NCBI RefSeq assembly: GCF_021730395.1
Contig: NC_069365.1
Location: 23,410,001 to 23,474,000 of the forward strand
Reading direction: 5' to 3'
DNA from: Mercenaria mercenaria
Taxonomy: Eukaryota > Mollusca > Bivalvia > Venerida > Veneridae
DNA length: 64,000 nucleotides
Shown here: positions 24,480 to 37,140 of the stretch, piece by piece
How the letters are laid out: the number at the start of each line of letters is the position of its first letter
How positions within the stretch are numbered: the stretch's first letter is position 1
Position numbers and translations under genes: made by a program
Notes under the pieces: generated by a model
Database searches by the model: none
What the model was told of the DNA's origin: nothing
Seen by the model: only the letters and a program-made list of their open reading frames with translations

Positions 24480-26285
24480 AAACAATTAATGACAACATAA
24501 GTACACATAATTTCAATTTGGCTAAGGTTACGGAGAAAGATATTGCAACCTGCATTAAATAATTAGACTGTTAAAAAGCCACCATGCAGTGTCGATGGCA
24601 TTCGCCCCAAAATAATCAAGACCGGAAACGCCAGTCTCACCTCCCCTTTTGCTTCCATTTCGAACACAATTTTAGATAAAGGAGGATTCCCAACAAAATT
24701 AAAACAAGCTCAAGTGACCCCTTTCAAGTGACCCGTTAGCGTTGTGTCCACACTGCCAAAATTGTATGAAAGCATTATAAGTAACCAACTTAATGATCAT
24801 TTCAGTTCTTTCATCCTTTCATAGCAGCAATTCGAACTTCCTTTGGCTGTCGGACAACTCCCCTGCGGCTTGTTGAAGACTTGAAACAGGCCCTTAATGA
24901 GAACAAATATGTGAGAGCGATGCTAATGGATCTGTCTAAGGCCGTTGACTGTCTGTCCCATAGTCTAATTAGGACTATTTACACCACATAGGAAGTGACT
25001 ACTCTGTTACATGTGTAGTAGTCCAAAATGTAGTTCCAAGTTGTTGATAAAATGTGGTATTATTAGGCATATATAAGGATGTGGCAGTTTTATATTTGGC
25101 TTAGTTTGATTGGTTATTGTACTGAGAAAAGATCTAAACCAGTTTCATTGTGAGTTTCCAGGTTTTAGTTTTATTTATTGAGAAAAGAAAATGTCTACAT
25201 ACGCGTAATTGCTAAAAGCAAACTTCGTTGGACACTTCAGAGGGTGTAGTTTTTCTTAACAGATTTTTCTTATATGTAACATAACATGTTAAAATTTCTT
25301 CATTTTTTGGTAAGAAGACATGTAATACTAACTTGCTGTATATGGTTTTCATATCATTGAAATGCTCTAAGTTATTGAAAATGAGGTCTCAAGATTTAAT
25401 TGTTTATATGGAATAAAGAAGGAACTAAATTAGTATACTGCGATTATACTAAAGCTAAGAGCATATATTCTTTCAGATAATGCATGCAAATAAATGGATA
25501 GTTACTTGTCAAACAGAAGACATAGAGTTAAAACTAATAATGTTAAAAGCGACTGGTCAGAAATCAATATAGGAGTGCTAAGGATCAATTCTGGGTCCTC
25601 TTATTGTTAATATTTTCATAAATGACTCTTTGTTTCATTTTGTACATCAGTCTACTTTGTACAACTATGCAGATGTGAGTACCCTGTCTTTCAGTCAAGT
25701 ACATCTACACACCTTCAAAAATACTTTAGAAACGGAAAGTGGTTTGACATTAATTAGATGCAAGCAAATCCAGAAGAAATTCAGTCTTTTTGCGAAGGGA
25801 GGAAAACAAACACGGTAATAAAATATGTTCAGTTACTTAATTCATGTCAAAAGGCAGCAAAACATTCCTGCAAAGAATAAATAGTTTCTTATTGTTGGAT
25901 ACTAGATTAGTTATTATTCATTAAATCCAACTTTAATTATTGTCCTCTAATTTAGACATTTTGTTGCAAAATTAATACAGACAAAATGGAAAACCTTCAA
26001 TATAGAGCACGTAGGATTGTTTTTGATTATTATTCTTCTTCATATGACGCAATGGTAAACAAAGTTCATATGACATCTATTCATTTCGGTATAGGTTCAG
26101 AAGCATTTAAATTAATATATAATATGTCATCAGAAATTGTTTAGATCTCTGATCAGTGTTAAAGATTCTTCTTTCAATTTTAGATATGTAAGTACGTTAG
26201 AAGTGCCCAGGGTGAAAACTGTCAGGATAGCCAAAATTCATTAAATAGGTTGAGGCTGTCAGAGTGTGGAAAAGTCTGCCAAATG
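24480..26285 (+). mobile_element. Dead LINE (jockey/CR1-like RT), split by a 475-bp repeat
   Basis: 24480-24961 gives RT pieces 'PPCSVDGI', 'GFPTKLKQAQVTP' and 'RAMLMDLSKAVDCLSHSLI'. After the inserted repeat (24962-25440) it resumes with 'INDSLFHFVHQSTLYNYADV' (the YADD box with the last Asp changed) and the C-terminal region 'LQYRARRIVFDYYSSSYDAM' to about 26285. Many stops and frame changes are present, and some of the RT is missing across the insertion. Family call from motif style only. Confidence 0.78.
24962..25440 (+). repeat. ~475-bp repeat, copy 3, inserted in a LINE
   Basis: From 'ggactatttacaccacatag' to 'ataaagaaggaactaaatta'. It holds the uninterrupted 'gtctacatacgcgtaattg' that proves the LINE insertion in copy 2, and it interrupts a reverse-transcriptase remnant, so it is itself mobile. 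Confidence 0.8.
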
Positions 26286-27779
26286 ATACATACGTTTATT
26301 ATATATAATTGACATGAGAGATCACATCTGCCGTCCTTAGAATGAAACTGAACGTGCGATCCGACCGCGTTAACATGAAAAAGAAAAAAGGCGTCGTTCG
26401 AAACAAATCTTTTTAAAATCACAATCAAATTTTTAAAACTAACATTCCAACACTGGATTACCGGCTATCCTGACGCCCGCTGGACAAATAATTACCCCGC
26501 TGTAAATGAGTAGGTTGAGTTTTTCTTTTATTATAAAATATCTATTGATAGGAAGTCAATCCATGCAATTCAACTTGGCATGGACGTTTCTTGCATCTCA
26601 AAACGATCGTTATTGTTTTAGAAATTCCCTTACAATTACTCAAGTCTTAAAAATCTATTAAAATTTCAAAGGTTTATGCAAATGTTTTTATCAACAATCT
26701 GTGAAAACTTCAATCATTTGGTTTGACAGATGTATCTTTTCTGAGCATCTGTGTGAAATTTCCTGGTTCTACGTTCTTTCTAAAAAAACAATATTAGCCG
26801 TTTAACATGTATGGGTAGAAAAATATAACTGTCAAAAACGGTCAGAAGTATTTGCAAGTGGCAGTCGTTGAACTCGGAAGTTGGCTATCGAGAACAGGTG
26901 TATGCAAGTTTTAAAAACTGTCTTCTTGTTATTTTATGCCTAACTGTGTCCCTTCTTGTGTATGTTTTGTATCTGTTTAACCTACTAATATCTCAGACTG
27001 TATTTTTATCTCGTCTTTTATTTGTGCACAGCTATGTGTACACATGCATTCAGTATGCACATTTACAGATACCTAGATATGATGCAAATCCTTCTCTGTG
27101 CTCTAACTTCTACATCTATGGACCGATTTTCGGCTCAAAATCTGTTACATAGGGCTAAATACTAGTACAAGTATTTTGTAACCGGACTTGTAATTTCTAC
27201 ATGCATGGACAAATTGTCAAATATCTTTACGTTATTCCGTAGGTTGAAAAAGCAATATTCCTTTTCCGGAGCATGACTTTGTTATTCCTTGAGGGATTTT
27301 AGAACATGTTATACAAATGTTTACCTCAGTAAAACGATGTTACCCAGCTCCCTTGCTTGAACGTAAAGGTCGCACTTTGGGCTCTCACCTATTCTCTATC
27401 ACTTTCAAACGACGACATGTTACAACAGAAAAAAAGAAGTCTAACCTCTACAGGGGTGAACGAAGATCGGTCTACAGTAAAAGAACCCCAAATAATTATT
27501 GTAAGAAAAGAAAAATATAAGGAACTGTAAATTGTTATTACATTATATGTTGATTTAAAAATCATTTGTTGTACGTTCATTCAACTGAAGTTTAAGTACA
27601 GAGAACTTCAATACTGGTTATAACAGGTTCTCTTTCACTATACGTCAGGAGAAATATCAACATTAAAGGTAGAAATGCATTAAAGAGTTAAATACTTATT
27701 TTATCAAAACATATTTTCAAAGAATTGACTACCAGAAGCAAGCATTTACTCTTGCAAAAACCACGGTAAAGGTACTTTC
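26286..27779. other. No gene recognised
   Basis: Short open frames only. One at 26868-27152 is hydrophobic but starts at a non-ATG codon and has no support. Confidence 0.4.
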
Positions 27780-27887
27780 TACAATAGCCCGGAGGGGTCT
27801 TCTTCCAATGTCAAAAGCTGAAAAAGTCGCCATATGATCTAAATTACGTTCTTGCGACTGAAAACCCAACAAACTAAACAAAACTTT
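27780..27887 (+). repeat. SINE-like tail, diverged copy
   Basis: Carries 'gtcgccatatgatctaaat' and 'gcgactgaaaacccaacaaa' in the order seen at 4672-4812, then an A-rich end. Confidence 0.5.
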
Positions 27888-30080
27888 CTATAGTATCTTT
27901 CGCATGGTGAAGAAATGGCAATAACGCGAGTGCTTATAATAGCTTTCTATCTTTTCAACTGCAATCATTAATTGTTACAAAAATGTGCATTTTCCTTTAC
28001 CTCTCATGAACAGACTCAATCAAATTGAGTGTGCTATTATTTTGCTTGGTTGCATTCTATGCTTCCAAAGGATCTTCTTACAGATTTTATAGCCTAAACA
28101 CAAAGTGATCACTCTACTCCACACTACCACGTCTAAGATAGTATATGTACAAAGGATTTAGGCATTACTTCAAAGAAAGGCCAATGTGAAGCAGTATAAG
28201 GATAACTGATAACTTAGGGTTTTTTAAACAAGAATGAAAATGAAAAAAGGTAAAAGCCGCTCACTATGTAAACAGCACAAGAACTACAAATATATAAGAT
28301 AATAGTTCTGTCTGAAATTTCCAATACTTTATTCAATCATAGGCGAAAAATTACGAGGCAGGCGGCTGTATGTAGTTAAATTGTAGAGACGGGCTTGTAC
28401 ATATACCAGTACTTTATATTTTCATTCTTACGAAAACATGTCTAGAAAGTTTGTCTCATCCAAAGACAGTTAAAATAATAAACTGAAAATATCGCACGAA
28501 CTCTTTTTTCCGTGGTTATGGTTCATTTGACTGAACAACAATAAATCCTAAAGATAGTATATAAATCGGATTAGCGCGCTCTTTGATTTACATCTTTCGG
28601 AGATTATTATTGTAACACGTGTTTCTAATCTCATTTTAGATATTTTAGCATAACCTTGATATTTAGATTATTGTATTGTCTTAAAATCTGCCTGCTGCGT
28701 AGAACTGTACATTTATACAAATAAGGGACCTATATATTATCGGGTGCCTATGACCTCAAATGGTAATACTGCAAAGGTATGTAGATGTAAAACACATCTC
28801 AGTATTTTCAAAGGAAAATGCCATGATAACTTAAAAAAAAACTTTTAAAAGAACATTTGTCAGACGGAACGCACCTAAAAATCATGCTAAACTCTGTTAA
28901 ATAATTATACAATCATGTATTCCTATTCCGATACGGCTCTATCTTATTGTAAAACTTAGCACGTTTTTTGTCAATATACAGAAAGCGTTGAAACTCTGTT
29001 TTTAAACTAATTTAAAAGCAAGAAAGAAATAACTTATTTTATTATAAAATATATGTCTAAAATGTGCATGACAAAAACTTTCCAAATATATCAGGGATGG
29101 AAATTTAACTTTAACTTTTCTAACAAAAATAATTAGTAAAAGTAGGGTTATCGTGTAATTCTGCCAAATATATATAGAGAGTATATTGAATTTGAGAGAC
29201 TTTTTTCAAACGAATTTAGAAGCAACCAAATATTGACTTATTTTGAAAAAAAATATACCATAGTAAAGGTATTGAATTGTTCTTTAAGGAAATATCAGGG
29301 ATGGTATAATAAAATAAATAGAAATGTGTAATTTATGACATTTTCTATAGTAAATGTATCATTTTCCTATATATATCCATGTGAGTTTAGGAATAGGATT
29401 TATCAGTTGCGCTGCATGTCTGGTGGCTTATCAGAATATGTGCCGTAGATGTTAAAGATCGCCAAAGAGGAGAATTGTTCAACATGGTCTGCATTAGCAT
29501 AATTATATACATAAACTTCTTTATGTCTCGTGCCTGCAAAATATGTTTTAATACAGTTAAATTTATTAATTATCAAGTTTGCATTTCCTTCAATCTGCAT
29601 TTGTTTTATAACTTTCAAAAAGGAGGAATTCATGAAATACGTAACGGTCCCAGTAAGCTTTTTTCCTTAAAAAAGAGAAGAGCAATAGAGAGATATTCGT
29701 AAATATTACTGTGCATGTTGTTATTCACTGTATCTAAAACTCGTCATTGTAACATTTCTTGTAGACTTTACATAGAGAGATTAGATACATATAGTCCAGT
29801 AAAATCGTGTAAGAATACTTCAGAAAATGGGAAAAGCACAAAGCTTGGTACATATCTACTTTAGGGCAAAACGAAAAAAATGAACATGAGACCCACTCCA
29901 AAAAAAATCCAATATGACAGAAAAATCCAAGATGGCCGTCATACAGGTACATATTTTTAAGAAATACCTAATATCATCTATAATGCTGATATAAACACTT
30001 ACAGTCATCACTATAATTAGTTAAAATCAACTCTGTGATGTATTGTCTTATAAGTTGGTATATACATCTACTCATAATAT
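27888..30080. other. No gene recognised
   Basis: AT-rich sequence. 'gtatataaatcgg' at 28558 resembles a TATA box but no gene follows that I can support. Confidence 0.4.
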
Positions 30081-30100
30081 AGTTGTATGTTTGTATGTAT

Positions 30101-31152
30101 GCTTGGTCAGTATATAATATACTCTAGAGCTAGTCACTCGGTGTTGTTTCTTTCTTCAAGTACATGACATGGTGTCAGAAGTGGGATTTTGATTTACACA
30201 TTTTCTCAAAATGTCCGGGTTTCTTACATTTCCTACAAGTTTTTCCATTAGCAGGGCACGCAGCTGTGGTATACTGTTATCCACATTTAAGGCATATCCT
30301 TGGTTGAAAGTATTTTGCTCCTGATTGTTTTGGTTGAAATGGTTTTTTCTTTGATACTGAAGGTTTTCGTTTGATTCCATGCAAGGATTTGTCTTCCGAC
30401 TCCATTTCTTTTACTTGTGTTTGAGATATTTCATGAGTTCTGGCAATGTCCAAACAATCTTGCAGTTTTAAATCTGAACCTTTCCTAATTAAAATTTCCC
30501 TAATTTTAATCGATTTTACTCCAAACACTATGTGGTCTCGCACAGTTTCATCATATCTGTCTTCTGGGTAGCCACAATCTCTTATCAATAATTTCAAATC
30601 TGTGACAAATTGTTCAAAATTTTCATCTTGTTTCTGTACTCTTGATTTCAACAGATATCGTGAATAGATAACGTTCGACTTTGGTTCACAATATTCTTCT
30701 AGTTTTGTGAAATGGGGTTCCAATTTCTTTTTGTCATCATTACTTAGAGTTCATGTAGAATAATTATCTCTTCCTTTCTCTCCTACCCATAACATCAAAT
30801 AATTGACTTTTTGTTCTTCCGACTTTGAATTTAAAGGTCCACCAAACATAAAATTACAGTGCGTTTTGAACTTCTTAAATTCCGTTTTTAAGTCTCTAGA
30901 ATCCCAGTTGATAGAAGATGTTTTCACTTTATATTCATCCATCTTTTTATAATGGTGAATTAACAAACAATCAGTTTTTTACTTTTCTGACACCATGTCA
31001 TGTACTTGAAGAAAGAAACAACACCGAGTGACTAGCTCTAGAGTATATTATATACTGACCAAGCATGTAGGACACTTACTACATGTTGGTCAGTATATAA
31101 TATACTCTAGAGCTAGTCACTCGGTGTTGTTTCTTTCTTCAAGTACATGACA
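30101..31152 (-). mobile_element. Fossil Ty3/Gypsy-like LTR retrotransposon remnant (gag only)
   Basis: Minus-strand gag-like sequence (about 30195-30960) with a capsid-type region and CCHC zinc-knuckle motifs ('CRKCKKPGHFEKMC'). It is bordered by LTR-like ends in opposite orientations: 30101-30179 and 30986-31064 are exact inverse copies (79 bp). A third, forward copy (31086-31152) stands next to the second, making an almost palindromic LTR pair. Each inner border carries 'tggtgtcagaa', which looks like a primer-binding site. The LTR arms contain 'tatataata', a likely promoter. No pol is present. It is broken and much reduced; the identical arms suggest a recent origin. Family assignment is by gag style. 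Confidence 0.75.
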
Positions 31153-32066
31153 ACCTCTTTAAATTCAAACATATTCTATTATCAAAAATACTGTACTGAC
31201 AACAAAAGTGAAAAAAGTAGTCTCCCCTTGATAAAAATTTGCTATTAAGCAGAAGAAAAATCGGAATGCATTTATGTAAGCTAGAATTAAGTAAACAATG
31301 GTTACTGACATATCAAAAATGTTTAAAATGGTAACAGTCTTATGTAGAACTTTACAACAATTGTAAAATTTATTAAATAGTGTATATTAGTGAATAAATG
31401 ACATGTTTCGTTTTGTCATTAGTTTTCGCGACTCAGAATTTTGTTAGTATTTCTGCGTTCAATTAAATCTATTTAAACTAAGAGAATTGAAGACACTTAG
31501 AAAAATATATAAATATGTTTGTGCGATAGAGCATGTGACTTCTACATCGTACATGTGAACATCCCCCCGTCAGACAATATTTCTTTGGGAAAAAGTCATT
31601 GCCGTTAGATCAGCCTAATCAAATTTACATTTGCATGTTCCTGTAATATTCTCTCTTTTTTGTCAAATTAAAGCAAATTGTCATAACATTAGTTTTATAG
31701 TATAATTTCATTAGCATATACTAGTAATGTACAGTTTTAAGTTAGAAGCAGAATCCATCAGTTCTGCCAAGAAAAGTGCCATAATATCTAATTTTGGACA
31801 TTTTTGCTGAAATAAAAAATATGATAGATAAGGCCATATTTTATGTGAGTACTTAAACTACAGTTTTTCAGACCATGAACATTACTAGTATTTATTTACC
31901 ATTTGTAAGGCTATGTCACTACCAATTAAGCGGTCAATGTAAGAATGACGCATTCCTGTCAAACAAAACTAACCAGTACAACTCGTGATTACTGGTGAAT
32001 CAAACTTTTAAATGCATTTTCTACACCTTCATACAAACAAATGAAAACTGTTCATGTAATAATAGT
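31153..32066. other. No gene recognised
   Basis: AT-rich sequence without ORFs or repeats that I recognise. Confidence 0.4.
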
Positions 32067-32260
32067 CGAACTGCGGTGGCCTTATGGATAAGGCACCTGC
32101 CCCGCAATCGGGAGGTCGAAGGTTCGAGCCCTGTCAGAGGCGGGTCTTGTTACTGAAGAGAGACCGGTTGGTGAGCCGCCAGCTAGTTAAATAATGGTTA
32201 CCGATTGCCTACCTGCCTGGTGCCTGGCATTAAAAACATCAATCAAAACAATAAAAAGAA
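32067..32260 (+). repeat. tRNA-derived SINE
   Basis: The head has a pol III A box ('tggccttatggataagg') and B box ('ggttcgagccc'), resembling tRNA-Arg. A non-tRNA body follows ('gagagaccggttggtgagcc', 'ctgcctggtgcctggc') and an A-rich tail. The anticodon arm does not form a proper 7-base loop, so this is not a functional tRNA. Confidence 0.8.
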
Positions 32261-33059
32261 ATCAATCGGCAAGTTTTGCTGTTCAATGTATGTAATTGTT
32301 TCATAAGCTAATTTGGCTGGCCCTTTCAGTAGGGTTGACGCTATAATAAACAAACACTTTACATTTACTTTACTTTTATTTCTGTGGTATTTATGAAATG
32401 GGACACTGAACTTTGATACATCGATCCATATCAAGGAGTGCATTAATTTTTAAAATATGACTGAACGTCGTTGTTTCCTGACGTCTGAACTGCGAGCCGT
32501 CAATGATACTGTCCTAGCAACTTTTTTTACCTCCCATACCACTGATAAAATGTTGTTTTCTTTAGGTTATCCCCTCCCTACTAAAACCTTATGCATAAAA
32601 ATACATTTGTCTCTTTTCTTGATTCATTACAAAAAAAAAATTGTATTGCAAACCTCTGTTCAACACTGTTTATCGGGCAAAGATAGACAATATGCTATAT
32701 CTATAAATTGACTTTTTTGGCATAACACTTACATTTCACATAAATATCCACCCGATTTAAAAACATGTAGCTTGAAAAAATAAGTGGCAAGTAATGTTTT
32801 GGCGAATGCGGTATAGGAAATTACAAAAAAAGGTGGGCCGGATGACGTCACATGACATTGACATGGGGCAATTATATTTTGTGCAAAGAAAATACTATTT
32901 TTACACATCAACTAAATTCCCATTTCTACATGTTATAACAGTTTCATCCATTTTTGATGAAGTGTGAATAAATGAGAGCACTTTTTCGGGTATTTATCGA
33001 ACACCGCTGCTATATAATTTTGTTTTCTTTTATGAGATATTGACTCTTTCATTTGACAA
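32261..33059. other. No gene recognised
   Basis: Short open frames only; no recognisable domain. Confidence 0.4.
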
Positions 33060-33880
33060 TTTCGGATTTAGCACAGTATTTGTACATGAACCTACAGACA
33101 AACAGACTTCAGGCGTCTAATATTGGCAGGGTCTTTGATGCACATCAAGTGACAGCTTGTTGTCTGATTGTATTAATGCAACGTGCATTTGTTGCCAAGG
33201 ATTGCTCACTTTTAAATTTGTGTCAGTCACGGATAGAATGCAATTTCCCCAAGTTTCTTTTTTGATCTGTCACACTTAGATTTGAAGTCAATATTTTTGG
33301 TTTTCATGAACGCTTAGAGTAAGGCTTTGTCTTCACAGGTTGTGACAAGACATGGGCATCTGTGGTCAAGGCAAAAAACCAGTTTGAGAAACTTTGACCA
33401 GTTTCTTTGATTTCACAGCAGCATCCTCTGTTCTTGTTTTTTTTTCTTCTAACCTTGAGCCTAACTTAGATCAAATGCCTACGATAGAGCCTTTCGAAAC
33501 TCTTCTTGAAAACAAAACGTGTCAAGTAGCCGATGTCAGTGAGGCTCACAAGCATCTGTTCACGCAAAGAGTAGGACTATAGCATGCATTCCTGCATCGT
33601 CTGCTACACCTCTTCAACATACCAGAAAAGGTTGCCTATCAGGTGGGGCACATACGGGGTCTGATATAATATCCATTTCGTAAGATTCCAAGTCAAGATA
33701 AATGAGACTGACCAGAGGTAAACATTGTATTTGATAAATTGGTAGTTCTTGCCTCTAGCACCAGTCTCCTGCAAGTATCAAATGCAGGTACAACCTAGAA
33801 AAAGGCTGTCGAGGAAGATGTCAAAAGCAAAACATAAGCCCTCTCCGGCTAAACACTGGTGGTGGATTAACAACAATTTT
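33060..33880 (+). pseudogene. Decayed fragment of an uncharacterised multicopy gene family
   Basis: Pieces in changing frames give 'MPTIEPFETLLENKTCQVAD', 'EAHKHLFTQ', then 'IACIPASSATPLQHTRKG' and a 'KGCRGRCQKQN'-type basic, Cys-poor end. From memory the pattern resembles an uncharacterised invertebrate protein family with '...LF...IPPT..AL.QH..RA.YQ.GH.WG', followed by a Cys-rich tail. Several stops and frameshifts. Its function and whether it belongs to a transposon are unknown to me. Confidence 0.45.
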
Positions 33881-34654
33881 TAATATGCTGTCACGGAGGG
33901 AATACAAGTAATATAATACAAACTATATATAGTAAAACAAAAAGCTTTAAAATATGACAGAAATTACAAAGCTTTTGCTATGATAATATTAAACTGAGTT
34001 TCAAAGTATATATTTTAGCCGTTACCATGGAAAAAGGAAGAAAATAACAGCATTTGAATTGTTATTTTGTGCTTTTGATTCAAATTTAAGATTTATTTAT
34101 CATATACATTTAAATTTTGGTGCCTTTTGTGATCGAATGTAAATATAATGACCTTTTATTAGAATTAGAATTTTGTACGGTAGATATTGAGTTTTGGTGG
34201 CCATCTTGACATATATCAATTGGGTCCCATGAAAAAAACAGTTTCTTATGCTTTGATAAAAATCTGTGTCAAATTTGGTGCTTTTCCCATTTTCTGAAGT
34301 ATTTTGGTGTCTTCTGTACGAATTGATTGGACTGATATGTTAACATCCGACGTTATCCAAATGAAAATGTAATTTTGTTTTGGGTCAAGATATTATTTAT
34401 TTGAAAATTTCTCGAAAACGCGTTGATAGCAGTGCGAGAAAAAAGTATTAAAAATACAATACTGAGAAAAGAAGTGTCAGAGGAGAGTAGAACGAATGTG
34501 TACATTTATATAGCACTTCGCCTATACCAATTTAGCCGCCTTTACAATGAAAATGAGCTAGATATTGCGTTCAGGACACAAAATTTCTATGATAAAATAG
34601 ACCAGAAGGGCACACTCACACTCGTGAGTCTTGTCATGTCCCGTATTATTTGCA
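33881..34654. other. No gene recognised
   Basis: AT-rich sequence, no supported feature. Confidence 0.4.
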
Positions 34655-36030
34655 AATGGCGGACCTAAAACTATATATATACCGTCCTATTTCTCTCATA
34701 AGCACTATCAACAAAGTGTTTGAAAATAAAATGTCCTTAAACAAACTTTCAGTTTTCTTCATGAACATAATATCTCTCCCTTACAGTCTGGTTGTGTTCC
34801 TGGTGATTGTACAGAAAATAACTAACAAAGATGCGCAACTTTTTTTCACAAGCTATTGGTTCCGGTAAAGAAATAAGGGCTATATTTTGTGGCATGATTA
34901 AGGCATTCGACCGTATTTGCCACAAGGGTTTCATTTTTAACTTTAAGACTATGGAGTTTTAGGATATTTATGATCTTGCTATTCTTCATAATTGAAAACA
35001 AAGTATTATACTCAAGGCCTGTAATCACTTTGCAATTCGGGTTCCCTAAGGATCAACCAATCCTCGGACCACTCTTATTTCTCATCTACATCAATGACAT
35101 ACTAGTAGTACTGGATATTCAAGCTCATATCAAATTACATTGTATTTACGGATGAAAAGTGCCTTTCAATTGTTAAAAATCCAAATACTGCTTCTGCTCT
35201 CTTGCTCTTGCTCTTCAGATGGTTTGGCATCAAGATAGCTACTGAGCTTTAACGCTTTTAAAACAGATCCTTTATTGATATCCCTCAAACAAAACAGAGC
35301 TTATGATCCTCCACTATTATTGCAAGGTCAACACATAAACGTAGTCCATAATTATAAAAATTTAGGTATTTTCCTTTCAAATGACCTTGGATTGACTACA
35401 TAAATTGACGACATAACAACGAAAGCTCTACTTGAAAAAAAAAATTTCAGTTGGGTATAAATTTTCTCTGAGTCATTAACAATTCATTTATTAGACATAT
35501 TCATGAGCATTGCGATGTTCTTTTTTTTACAATTGTGCACAAGGCGAAAAACAAGAAGTTGAAAAAACGAAGCAGCAAGCATAGTAACTGGAACAACGAA
35601 ACTCATTTCTATTGAAAAAAAAACTAGTTTGTTGGGAAACCTTTACAAACACAAGAAAAAAGCGTAAGTTAGTTTTCTTTTACAAAAATAACCTCACATC
35701 ACACTATCTTTCAGATCTTGTAAGAGACCGCAGATATGCTCTTAGAAATGCTGGAAATATTCAGTCTATATCCACATATACTGCATCAACTACAGTGCTC
35801 TTCAAGATGAAATACGTATTGCTTGTTCTGTAGCGTCCTTCTAGCATATGTTAGATAATGATATTCCTACTGTTCCAAATTACTTGCTGACAACACAAAT
35901 TTATACTTCATACAAGGTTACGTATCCTATGCAGCTTTATGCCAGAAACATTATTGACTCCCCAAATTGTGACTGCCGTGATATAGATTGAACTACTTAT
36001 CACTATTTTTCCATTGTCCGATATGTTCTT
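34655..36030 (+). mobile_element. Dead LINE (jockey/CR1-like reverse transcriptase)
   Basis: RT pieces in order: 'YRPISLISTINKVFE', 'GMIKAFDRICHKGF' (catalytic Asp box), 'PILGPLLFLIYINDILVVLD', 'NYKNLGIFLSNDLG' and the C-terminal 'KRKLVFFYKNN' with 'HYLSDLVRDRRYALRNA'. Frames change many times and the YADD box is not readable. Old insertion. Confidence 0.75.
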
Positions 36031-36233
36031 ATTTAATAATAACAACTTTATAAGATCACTATTCAAGTATTTTATAACACAAGCATAAATCTCAGCATGT
36101 ACAAGAATGAAATAAACTAATATGCTTAGATTATATAGTAGGGAATATAACTATGATTAAAACAAGTTTTTAAATAAGCTGTTGCTAATTATCACAATGG
36201 TGTATTATATACTTTTCGTAAAATACTTGTTTT

Positions 36234-37140
36234 TATTATTACTATACCGGATTTATATAACGCCCTTTTCATGATAAACACGTTCAAATGCGTTTTAAAT
36301 CAGGGAAGGACATAAAATAGGATATAAAGAAATTCCTAACTTAATTGAATAATACCTAATAATACGTTACTTTTCAATAAGTTCAAAAAGATTAAAAGCC
36401 ATATTTGTCCAATCAACTGAAATAGAGTTAGGGAAATGACCAAATTAATAATATAATTAGAATAGGAGCTTTAATCTACTTTTGATAAAGTTGCATCACT
36501 TGAAAAGTGAAGAAAAACAAACCTTACATAGGTTATCTACATGTAGTTAGATTCTACCATTATTATTAACGGGAAATAATACAATGTCCTAATGCGTAAC
36601 CGCCTAATGTCCTGATGTAGTACCCGAATCACACTGACATCTAATTTCGAGCGATTTGACTGTTTGCTACGCCCTGTGCGGCAATAAGCAAAGGAATTTC
36701 CATCACGAGATGCCAGAGCTCGCATTGGTCGGTTGTTACTAAACACCTGCTACAATCACTCTGCATGACGAGGCTCCGATTTGGGAAAAATAGCAGCGTA
36801 ATCGCTGCCATCCTTCAGAAGTTTTGCCGGATAAACATTACTAATTTTAATGTCTGGATAATCACTCCTGAGTCTATTCCCAGGCCAAAGAATTCTCCTG
36901 GCATCAGAAGTTCCTTTAGGAAAATCTCTATTCATATGAAATGTAGTGTTTTTAACTTCTTGGCTATACGAAGATAACATGCTCAGTGTAACTGAATTAA
37001 TAAACTGGACTATAATCGGTCTATTTGATCCCCAATCTACGTGACATCGATAATAGGTTTTCATAAAGTTTGATATTGTTGTGACAGTTTTCATTTTGGG
37101 TTTTTGAAATACTACTAAAAATTAAGTTGTTGTGCCCGCT
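36234..37140 (-). mobile_element. LINE remnant: ORF1 fragment plus shared 3' tail
   Basis: At 36756-37094 the minus strand encodes 'VDWGSNRPIIVQFINS', 'EVKNTTFHMNRDFPKGTSDA' and 'KISNVYPAKLLKDGS', which resembles the C-terminal RNA-binding half of LINE ORF1 proteins. At 36234-36306 the sequence matches the 3' tail of the LINE at 960-1045 ('tatataacgcccttttcatg' against 'tatatagcactcttttcata'). ORF2 is absent between them, so an internal deletion or two nested remnants are possible. Confidence 0.6.

Noticed and set aside
26868-27152. 94-codon hydrophobic frame as a membrane protein
   Set aside because: It begins at a non-ATG codon, and I see no splice context or family resemblance.
32067-32140. 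tRNA-Arg-like gene
   Set aside because: The anticodon arm does not fold properly and a SINE body and A-rich tail follow.
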